This document shows positions 1-5,098 of a stretch of 5,098 nucleotides of DNA, one piece after another. A program made the position numbers and the translations under genes. Source of the DNA: Candidatus Krumholzibacteriia bacterium (lineage in GTDB: Bacteria; Krumholzibacteriota; Krumholzibacteriia; Krumholzibacteriales; Krumholzibacteriaceae); NCBI GenBank assembly GCA_028696635.1, contig JAQVGR010000169.1, forward strand, positions 1 through 5,098. The letters run 5' to 3'. Each line of letters begins with the position of its first letter. The first letter of the stretch is position 1. Below the pieces are notes generated by a model. That model saw only the letters and a program-made list of their open reading frames with translations, had not been told where the DNA came from and searched no databases.

Positions 1-2244
1 CATCCGCCCGACGTCCTCGTCGAGCTCGGGGCGCCTGATCCCGTCCGGCATCGCCGGGAGCCGGAAGCGCGCGAGCAGCCCCGCTCCGGGGGCGAGCATG
101 CTCCAGATCTCCTCGCTGATGAACGGCATGATCGGATGGATCAGGACCATCGACATCCCGAGCACGGCGCGGGAGGCGGCCCGCGCCCCGAGCCCCCGGG
201 CGCCGCCTTCGCGCACCGCCGGCTTGGAGAGCTCGAGATACCAGTCGCAGTACTCATGCCAGAAGAAGTCGTAGATGATCCGCGAAGCCTCGTCGAACCG
301 GTACGAATCGAGCGCCGAGGCGTACTCGGCCGCCCTCGCGGCCAGGCGGCTCGCGATCCACCCGTCCTCCCAGCCGAACCGCGCCCCCGCAGGACGCTCG
401 CCGAAGAGATCCGCGCAGAGGACCGCGATGCAGTGGCTGCCGGCGGCGTCATCGTCGGCTCCCGGCTGCACGGCCTCCTCGTCCGGGCGGCCGAGAACGA
501 AGCGGGCCGCGTTCCATATCTTGTTGGCGAAATGGCGCCCGACGTCGACCTTCGTCTCGTCGAAGAGCAGGTCCTGACCGGGAGGCGAGAGCATCATCAG
601 CGCGAAGCGGAAGGCGTCGGCTCCGCCTCGCTCGATGATATCGATCATGTCCGGCGAGTTGCCGAGCGACTTGCTCATCTTCCGGCCCTTCGCGTCGCGT
701 ACGATCCCCGTGATATAGACGTCCGAGAAGGGAACCTCGCCCATGAACTCGAGGGCCGCCATGATCATGCGGGCGACCCAGAAGAATATGATGTCGCCGC
801 CGGTCACCAGCACGTCGGTCGGGTGGAACTTCTCGAGATCGTCGGTCCGCTCCGGCCACCCCATCGGCGAGAACGACCAGAGCCACGACGAGAACCACGT
901 GTCGAGCACGTCCGGGTCCTGCCGCAGGGCCGCTCCTCCGCACGATCCGCAGGAGCGGGGATCCTCGCGCGAGACGATCTCCGCCCCGCAGCCGTCGCAG
1001 TACCAGACGGGGATCCGGTGCCCCCACCAGAGCTGCCGGGAGATGCACCAGTCCCTGATATTCTCCATCCAGGCGAGATAGATGTTTTCCCACCGCTGCG
1101 GCATGAAGGTCACCTCGCCGCCGCGGACCGCCGCGACCGCCGGGGCGGCGAGCTCCTCCATCCGCAGGAACCACTGCTTCGACACGTACGGCTCGACCAC
1201 GCCTCCGCACCGGTCGTGATGCCCCACCGCGTGGCGGTAGTCCTCGATCTTTCGCAGCAGTCCCTCGCGCTCGAGCTCGTCCAGGACAGCCGAGCGCGCA
1301 GCGGCGAGATCCAGGCCGGCGAAGCGGCCCGCCCTGTCGTTCATCCTTCCCGCCGCGTCGATCACGATCAGCGGCTCGAGTCCGTGGCGCATCCCGATCT
1401 GGTAATCGGTCGAGTCATGAGCCGGGGTGACCTTGAGAAACCCCGTGCCGAACTGCGGATCGACAGCCTCGTCGAGAACGATCGGTATCTCGCGGCCGGC
1501 CAGGGGGAGCTGTACGAGCACGCCCTCGAGCTCGGACGCCCGGGGATCGTCGGGGCTCATGGCGACCGCGACGTCGCCGAGCATCGTCTCGGGCCTCGTC
1601 GTGCCGACGACGATCTCCCCCTGCCCCGACGCCAGCGGGTAGGCGATGTACCAGAGCCTGGAGTCCTGCTCGCGGAACTCGACCTCCTCGTCGCTGATCG
1701 CCGTGCCGCACCGGGGGCACCAGTTGACGATATACGTTCCCCGGTATATCAGTCTCTTCTCGTAGAGCCGCACGAAGACCTCGCGGACGGCCCGCGACAC
1801 CCCGGGGTCGAGGGTGAAGGTTTCGCGCGTCCAGTCGAGCGAGGCTCCGAGCCGCTCGAGCTGCTCGACGATCCGCCCGTGGTACTTCTCCTTCCAGGTC
1901 CAGCATTCCTCGAGGAACCTCTCGCGCCCGAGCTCCGTGCGGGCGATCCCGCGATCGAGCAGCGCGCGCTCGACGACGTTCTGGGTGGCGATCCCCGCGT
2001 GATCGGTTCCCGATAGCCAGAGGACCTCGTGCCCGCACAGCCGCTTCCAGCGGCAGAGGATATCCTGCACCGTCGTGCCGAGGGCGTGCCCGACGGTCAG
2101 CATCCCCGTCACGTTCGGCGGCGGCAGGATGATGCAGAAGGGGGGGGCGGGGCTACGCGCGTCGGCGGTGAACGCATCCTGCTCACTCCAGGCCGCGCTC
2201 CACCGCCGCTCAATGTCGCCGGGCGTATATACCTTGTCGAGCAT
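1..2244 (-). CDS. valS: Valyl-tRNA synthetase (ValRS), C-terminus cut by window edge
   Basis: Cytoplasmic class Ia aminoacyl-tRNA synthetase that charges tRNA-Val and hydrolyses mischarged Thr-tRNA. The frame is open for 748 codons from ATG 2244 to base 1, with no stop. Visible landmarks in order: PPPNVTG at residues 41-47 followed by the HIGH-equivalent T50-V-G-H53; GTDHAGIATQ at 79-88; a zinc site from C176/C179 (WCPRCGT) with H343/C346; the CP1 editing domain at about 190-345, with TTRPETM at 215-221 and AHD at 275-277; a second zinc knuckle C416/C419/C432/C435; the DTWFSSWLW active-site segment; KMSKS at 522-526; and the helical anticodon-binding domain from about 580 (CDWYLELSKP). The family usually has about 880-900 residues, so some 130-150 are missing, including the C-terminal coiled-coil arm. 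The start is supported by GGAAGG five bases upstream and normal N-terminal spacing to PPPNVTG. Odd points: the first His of HIGH is Thr, and about 30 poorly conserved residues lie between the catalytic and anticodon domains. The identification is secure. Confidence 0.98.
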   Translation of the reverse strand, partial: MLDKVYTPGDIERRWSAAWSEQDAFTADARSPAPPFCIILPPPNVTGMLTVGHALGTTVQDILCRWKRLCGHEVLWLSGTDHAGIATQNVVERALLDRGIARTELGRERFLEECWTWKEKYHGRIVEQLERLGASLDWTRETFTLDPGVSRAVREVFVRLYEKRLIYRGTYIVNWCPRCGTAISDEEVEFREQDSRLWYIAYPLASGQGEIVVGTTRPETMLGDVAVAMSPDDPRASELEGVLVQLPLAGREIPIVLDEAVDPQFGTGFLKVTPAHDSTDYQIGMRHGLEPLIVIDAAGRMNDRAGRFAGLDLAAARSAVLDELEREGLLRKIEDYRHAVGHHDRCGGVVEPYVSKQWFLRMEELAAPAVAAVRGGEVTFMPQRWENIYLAWMENIRDWCISRQLWWGHRIPVWYCDGCGAEIVSREDPRSCGSCGGAALRQDPDVLDTWFSSWLWSFSPMGWPERTDDLEKFHPTDVLVTGGDIIFFWVARMIMAALEFMGEVPFSDVYITGIVRDAKGRKMSKSLGNSPDMIDIIERGGADAFRFALMMLSPPGQDLLFDETKVDVGRHFANKIWNAARFVLGRPDEEAVQPGADDDAAGSHCIAVLCADLFGERPAGARFGWEDGWIASRLAARAAEYASALDSYRFDEASRIIYDFFWHEYCDWYLELSKPAVREGGARGLGARAASRAVLGMSMVLIHPIMPFISEEIWSMLAPGAGLLARFRLPAMPDGIRRPELDEDVGRM

Positions 2245-2248
2245 GAAA

Positions 2249-2255
2249 CCCTTCC
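2249..2255 (-). promoter_or_regulatory. Ribosome binding site of valS
   Basis: Read on the minus strand, GGAAGGG lies 4-5 bases before ATG 2244. It is a moderate Shine-Dalgarno match. It supports this start over any upstream codon, since no other in-frame ATG or GTG lies between it and the predicted promoter. Confidence 0.6.
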
Positions 2256-2285
2256 AGTGCGGCTGTCTCCACCGAAAAACACCGT

Positions 2286-2314
2286 ACTGTATCACGGCCG
2301 CCGCCGCCGGTCAA
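2286..2314 (-). promoter_or_regulatory. Predicted sigma70-type promoter of valS
   Basis: On the minus strand, TTGACC (2314-2309, 5 of 6 to the -35 consensus) is followed by exactly 17 bases and then TACAGT (2291-2286, 4 of 6 to TATAAT). A TG one base before the -10 box makes it an extended -10 element. Transcription would start near 2279-2280, giving a leader of about 35 nt before the valS ATG. The TGA stop of uppP lies inside the -35 box. The spacer is built of GGC triplets. The fit is good for such GC-rich DNA, but this is a prediction from consensus only. Confidence 0.5.
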
Positions 2315-2320
2315 CCGGCG
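2305..2320. repeat. Short perfect inverted repeat over the uppP stop codon
   Basis: CGCCGG and CCGGCG flank a TCAA loop; the central T and A would also pair, so the palindrome is 7 bp per arm around CA. It spans the end of uppP and the predicted -35 box of valS. No T-run follows on the minus strand, so it does not look like an intrinsic terminator. It could be a weak RNA hairpin at the 3' end of uppP, an operator, or chance in GC-rich DNA. Confidence 0.4.
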
Positions 2321-3135
2321 AGCAGGAACCACAGCACCCCCGCCCCGCCGACCGGGAACAGGTACCACGCGAAGCGGTGCAGGCATCCCGAACGGAGAAT
2401 CCGGATCAGCAGGCGCAGGGCCAGCAGACCGCTGGCGAACGCGGCGGCGGCCCCCACGGCGAGCATCCCCGCTTCGCCCCGGGTCAGCGGCTCCGCGCTT
2501 CCGGCGAGCTCGAGCGCGAGCGCCCCCGCCACCGCCGGTATGGAGAGCACGAACGAGAACTCCGCCGCCTCGGCGAAGCCGACGCCGCAGAGCAGCGCCG
2601 TCGTGATCGTCCAGCCGCTCCGCGAGCACCCCGGCAGTATCGCCACGGCCTGCGCCGCGCCTATCAGCAGCGCGGTGCGCCATCCGAGCTCCCTCGTACC
2701 GCCGCGCCCCTTCGAGAAGAGCAGGTAGATCCCCGTCGCGACGAGGCACCCGGCCGCGACGGCGGGCGCGTCGAAGGTCGCGATGATCCTGTCGTGCAGG
2801 AAGAGGCCGACCGCGGCGGCCGGGACGGAGCCGAGGGCGAACAGACCGATATACCTCAGCTCGGACGCATCCGATCCGCGCGACCGCAGCCCCCCGGATA
2901 TCAGCCGTCCCGCGGCGGACGCCAGCCGCGCCACCCGTTCGCGGTAGTGGTATACGACGGCGCCGAGGGTTCCCGCATGCACCGCCGTCTCGAAGATGAC
3001 GCTCCCGCTTCCCGGGGTCCGCGCCCCCATCACCGCCTGCGCGATGACGAGGTGTCCCGACGAGCTGACCGGCAGGAACTCGGTCAGGCCCTGTATGATC
3101 GCCAGCAGCAGCACCGATCCGATATCGAGGCCCAT
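2311..3135 (-). CDS. uppP: Undecaprenyl-diphosphatase UppP (BacA family)
   Basis: Integral inner-membrane phosphatase that converts undecaprenyl diphosphate to undecaprenyl phosphate, renewing the lipid carrier for peptidoglycan, O-antigen and capsule precursors; extra copies give bacitracin tolerance. The 274-residue length fits the family (about 260-280). The first signature is QGLTEFLPVSSSGHL at 15-29, supplying Q15 and E19 of the (E/Q)xxxE motif, the SSS segment and H28. The second is PGCSRSG at 168-174, with R172 in the place of the essential arginine of the PGxSRS motif. Hydrophobic stretches fit about eight membrane segments, including the typical F-S-F-x-L-S-I-P segment at 193-200. 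The start ATG 3135 is fixed by a strong GGAGGAG seven bases upstream. It lies 16 nt after the UbiA gene stop, so the two are very likely cotranscribed. All key residues are present, so it should be active. Confidence 0.97.
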   Translation of the reverse strand: MGLDIGSVLLLAIIQGLTEFLPVSSSGHLVIAQAVMGARTPGSGSVIFETAVHAGTLGAVVYHYRERVARLASAAGRLISGGLRSRGSDASELRYIGLFALGSVPAAAVGLFLHDRIIATFDAPAVAAGCLVATGIYLLFSKGRGGTRELGWRTALLIGAAQAVAILPGCSRSGWTITTALLCGVGFAEAAEFSFVLSIPAVAGALALELAGSAEPLTRGEAGMLAVGAAAAFASGLLALRLLIRILRSGCLHRFAWYLFPVGGAGVLWFLLAG

Positions 3136-3142
3136 GCCGGGG

Positions 3143-3151
3143 CTCCTCCCC
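3143..3151 (-). promoter_or_regulatory. Strong ribosome binding site of uppP, abutting the upstream stop
   Basis: Minus-strand GGGGAGGAG follows directly on the TGA stop of the UbiA gene (3154-3152) and ends seven bases before the uppP ATG. Ribosomes finishing the upstream gene would sit on this site, which suggests translational coupling or reinitiation. Confidence 0.75.
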
Positions 3152-3985
3152 TCAGCCGGCGGAACGGCCCGATCCGAGCCAGAACGCCGCCACGCCGAAG
3201 AACATGCCGAGCTTCAGCAGGATGCTCACCGCGCGCGGCGCGCGCCGGGCGAAGCAGAGCGCCGCCGAGACGGCGAGTATCGGGATCACCGTCCCCGAGA
3301 CCGCCGCGAGATATCCCTTCCCGTACGTCCCCGTACAATACGGAACGGGGAAGGCCGCCGCAAGGACTGTGAAGATCAGAGCCGAGGCGACGAGCGTCCG
3401 GTCAGCCCCCGAGACGACCGGCACCGTTCGCGCTCCGCAGGCCCGGTCCCCCCTGACGTCCTCGGCGTCCTTCACCAGCTCCCTGCCGAGCACGAAGACG
3501 AACGTGAACAGCGCCGGCAGCGCCCCCCGTCTCGAGTCGCCTGCGGCGAGGGCGCCGAGCGCGAACCCGCTGGCGGCGACCGCCGAGACGAGCAGATTCC
3601 CCGCCAGGTAGCGCCGTTTCAGGGTGCGCGAATACCAGTGCAGCAGGATCGCCCACACGACGATCCATCCCCCCTGCGCGGGAGGCAGCAGCGCCGCACA
3701 GACGGCGAGGAGGGCGAGCAGGAGCAGGTAGAGGCCGATCGCCGCGCTGCCCGTGACGGCCCCGGACGGGAGCGGCCGACCCGGCTTGTTGATCGCGTCG
3801 ATGTCGCGGTCGAACCAGTCGTTTATCACGTTTCCCGCAGCCGTCGCCACGGCGGTCGCCGAGAGCAGGAGTAGTGGCCAGGGAGCGCCTCCGCCCCCGA
3901 GGGCGTACCCGGCGGCCACGCAGAGAACCGCGGCCGCGACATTGTGCGGACGGATGATCAGCAGCGCCTTGAGGAGAGCGGGCAT
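3152..3985 (-). CDS. UbiA-family membrane prenyltransferase, DGGGP synthase-like
   Basis: Intramembrane prenyltransferase of 277 residues that moves a polyprenyl chain from its diphosphate to an acceptor, using Mg2+ held by two aspartate-rich motifs. The first is N55-D56-xx-D59-xxx-D63, leading into INKPGRPLPSG (65-75). The second is D173-xx-D176-xxx-D180 inside GRELVKDAEDVRGD (167-180), followed by GARTVPV. A YSRTLK motif sits at 118-123. Hydrophobic stretches fit seven to nine membrane helices. The N-terminal IIRPHN segment, the GRE-x-x-KD-x-ED wording and the C-terminal LKLGMFFGVAAFWLG resemble digeranylgeranylglyceryl-phosphate synthases more than UbiA proper, MenA, or heme O synthase. 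Homologues of this type occur in FCB-group bacteria, where the lipid product is mostly unproven. Alternatives are an aromatic prenyltransferase for quinones, or a decaprenylphosphoryl-phosphoribose-type enzyme. ATG 3985 begins right at the conserved first helix. The gene sits between the Wzi-like barrel gene and uppP, with 18- and 16-nt gaps. Family is certain; substrate is inferred. Confidence 0.93.
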   Translation of the reverse strand: MPALLKALLIIRPHNVAAAVLCVAAGYALGGGGAPWPLLLLSATAVATAAGNVINDWFDRDIDAINKPGRPLPSGAVTGSAAIGLYLLLLALLAVCAALLPPAQGGWIVVWAILLHWYSRTLKRRYLAGNLLVSAVAASGFALGALAAGDSRRGALPALFTFVFVLGRELVKDAEDVRGDRACGARTVPVVSGADRTLVASALIFTVLAAAFPVPYCTGTYGKGYLAAVSGTVIPILAVSAALCFARRAPRAVSILLKLGMFFGVAAFWLGSGRSAG

Positions 3986-3989
3986 CGTA

Positions 3990-4003
3990 CCTCGGCGACC
4001 CTT
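3990..4003 (-). promoter_or_regulatory. Ribosome binding region of the UbiA gene
   Basis: Two weak purine cores precede ATG 3985 on the minus strand. AAGGG (4003-3999) directly follows the upstream TGA but lies 13 nt from the start. GAGG (3993-3990) is only 4 nt away. Neither is ideal, so initiation probably relies on coupling to the upstream gene. Confidence 0.4.
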
Positions 4004-5098
4004 TCAGAAATCCCACAGCAGCGAGATCCAGGCGAAGGCATCGGTCCGTTCCCCGCCGTCCCCCGAGCGGAGGCGCCACCCGCCGCCGGCCCCCGCAGCC
4101 GATCCCCCGCCGAGGTCGATGTCGAGGGCGACGGTGACGACCGTCTCCCTCTCCTCCGCACCGCTCGGCAGGGACGGATCCGGATCGCCCGTCCAGTCCC
4201 ACGGGCGCATGTCGTTCCCTTCGCCCCTGCGCGCCCGCGTCCACTCAAGCGATGCGACCGCGCGGGGATGCAGGGGGGTTCTCAGCGACGCGGTCCAGCG
4301 GTCCGCGTCGGGCCCGAGCTGATCGCCGATGATCGCATCGACCGCCGGATCGCCGGTCCCCGTCAGATAGGCGGTTCGGAGGGAATCCTTGTGCGTGTAG
4401 GTGTACATGTCGATCCTCGTGAACCCCGCGCGCAGCATCAGCTCGCGCCCCCACGGCTGGACCAGCAGATCGGCCGCGACCGACAGTGCGACCTTGTCCG
4501 GCGCCGACGGATCGCTGTCGTACTGGTAGTCGTCTATCAGGAGCTCGCCTGAGAGGATCAGCCCCCGGACCGCGGGAACGCTGAGATCGAGCGACCACAG
4601 GATGTTGTCGTCGTCGCTTTCGTTGTACTGGTTGGCGTAGAACCAGCTCAGGGGGAGCAGGTAGGCCCAGTCGACGCCGCGCCCCGTGTAGAGAACCGTC
4701 TCGCTGAGGCCGGCCCTGATCCCCCGGGGGAGACGCAGCTCGAGCCGGTGCCCGGCGAGCCTCCGGGGAAGGCGCGGATCGAGGACTCCGTGGATCGCGC
4801 GCAGCGTCAGCCGGCCTATCGAGATATCTGCGGCGAGATGATCGAGCGAGCCCGCCCTGGAGGAGAGGATCAGCCCCTCCCCCCCTCCCGGGCCCCACCA
4901 GAGGTAATCGCGCCCCCCCTGCACCCGCCACCCCGGCCCGGCCAGCGCGAGATAGGCGCGCTCGTAATCGGAGGTGACCCCCCGCCAGCTCTTCTCCCGC
5001 GGCGAGGGCTTGCCGGTGCGTCGGGAGAGGTCCCGCTCGGGGGAAACGGAGACGCGGTACGCCGCCTCGAGGGGGATCGCCCCCCCCGGTGTGGGGAG
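4004..5098 (-). CDS. Wzi-like outer-membrane beta-barrel protein (capsule assembly family), N-terminus cut by window edge
   Basis: The frame is open from base 5098 to the TGA at 4006-4004, giving 364 visible residues. E. coli Wzi, a comparison of about 480 residues, is an outer-membrane lectin that holds capsule polysaccharide at the cell surface. Family marks here (numbered from the window edge): GGRDYLWWGPG at 61-71, then a G-L-I-L-S-S segment and SLDHL; a LAGHRLELRLP segment; YANQYNESDDDN at 154-165; and GELLIDDYQYD at 184-194. Alternating hydrophobic/polar strands continue to the end, which reads AFAWISLLWDF, with the terminal Phe typical of BAM-assembled barrels. A glycine-rich loop lies at 330-341. 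A GTG at 4924 could start a shorter frame, but conserved-looking sequence (YLALAGPGWRVQ) continues upstream, so the true start and signal peptide lie beyond 5098. Poly-G tracts of 7-8 occur near the visible N-terminus. It heads the UbiA-uppP cluster. Exact ligand is unknown; it could be another barrel with a Wzi-like fold. Confidence 0.85.
   Translation of the reverse strand, partial: LPTPGGAIPLEAAYRVSVSPERDLSRRTGKPSPREKSWRGVTSDYERAYLALAGPGWRVQGGRDYLWWGPGGGEGLILSSRAGSLDHLAADISIGRLTLRAIHGVLDPRLPRRLAGHRLELRLPRGIRAGLSETVLYTGRGVDWAYLLPLSWFYANQYNESDDDNILWSLDLSVPAVRGLILSGELLIDDYQYDSDPSAPDKVALSVAADLLVQPWGRELMLRAGFTRIDMYTYTHKDSLRTAYLTGTGDPAVDAIIGDQLGPDADRWTASLRTPLHPRAVASLEWTRARRGEGNDMRPWDWTGDPDPSLPSGAEERETVVTVALDIDLGGGSAAGAGGGWRLRSGDGGERTDAFAWISLLWDF

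Noticed and set aside
136..2016. A 626-codon plus-strand open frame
   Set aside because: It lies wholly antisense to valS. The translation is rich in R, P, A, E and H with no recognisable domain, as expected for the mirror frame of a GC-rich gene with strong codon bias.
2245..2310. T-box or other riboswitch leader upstream of valS
   Set aside because: The gap is only 66 nt and the predicted leader about 35 nt, too short for a T-box; no specifier hairpin or T-box sequence is visible.
2305..2320. Intrinsic terminator after uppP
   Set aside because: The inverted repeat is only 6-7 bp and is followed by GC-rich triplets, not a T-tract. The T5 stretch near 2275 is too far away to serve it.
2029..3372. 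A 447-codon plus-strand open frame
   Set aside because: It runs antisense across valS, uppP and the UbiA gene, which have clear family motifs. Its protein is low-complexity and Arg/Pro-rich.
2996..3874. A 292-codon plus-strand open frame
   Set aside because: It is antisense to the UbiA gene and uppP, has charged low-complexity sequence, and has no motif or credible ribosome site.
3402..4244. A 280-codon minus-strand frame overlapping the UbiA and barrel genes
   Set aside because: It is an out-of-frame shadow on the same strand as two genes with intact conserved motifs; its sequence is Arg/Gly-rich and unrecognisable.
4922..4924. GTG as the start of the barrel gene
   Set aside because: The frame stays open upstream to the window edge and carries conserved-looking barrel sequence (YLALAGPGWRVQ). 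A start here would also lack a signal peptide.

Overview
This GC-rich window (upper 60s percent GC by eye) carries four protein genes, all on the minus strand. They read from right to left: an outer-membrane beta-barrel gene of the Wzi type (cut by the right edge), a UbiA-family membrane prenyltransferase, undecaprenyl-diphosphatase (uppP), and valyl-tRNA synthetase (valS, cut by the left edge). The plus strand holds several long open frames, but they are mirror images of these genes and none looks real. No tRNA, rRNA, CRISPR array, transposon or phage gene was seen.

Layout. 5098-4004: Wzi-like barrel, 364 codons visible, N-terminus missing. An 18-nt gap leads to the UbiA enzyme (3985-3152), then a 16-nt gap to uppP (3135-2311). 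Both gaps begin with a purine-rich stretch directly after the upstream stop codon, so the three genes look like one translationally coupled operon. A 66-nt spacer separates uppP from valS. In it, a sigma70-type promoter can be read on the minus strand: TTGACC, 17 bp, then TACAGT with an extended TG. Its -35 box overlaps the uppP stop codon. valS starts at 2244 and runs 748 codons to the left edge.

Biology. UppP recycles the C55 lipid carrier used for peptidoglycan and surface polysaccharide. The UbiA protein has both aspartate-rich motifs, and its wording is closest to digeranylgeranylglyceryl-phosphate synthase-like enzymes, so it may make a prenylated, perhaps archaeal-type ether lipid. The Wzi-like barrel would sit in the outer membrane and may bind or organise surface polysaccharide. 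The first three genes share an envelope and polyprenyl-lipid theme; valS is housekeeping and probably has its own promoter.

Organism. An outer-membrane barrel ending in Phe indicates a diderm bacterium. High GC, a Wzi-like barrel and a DGGGP-synthase-like UbiA together suggest an uncultured lineage of, or near, the FCB superphylum. This is inference; the window has no phylogenetic marker I can place with confidence. I see no clearly new multi-gene system. The points most worth checking are the UbiA enzyme's product, the altered HIGH motif of ValS, the promoter overlapping the uppP stop, and the poly-G tracts in the barrel gene.
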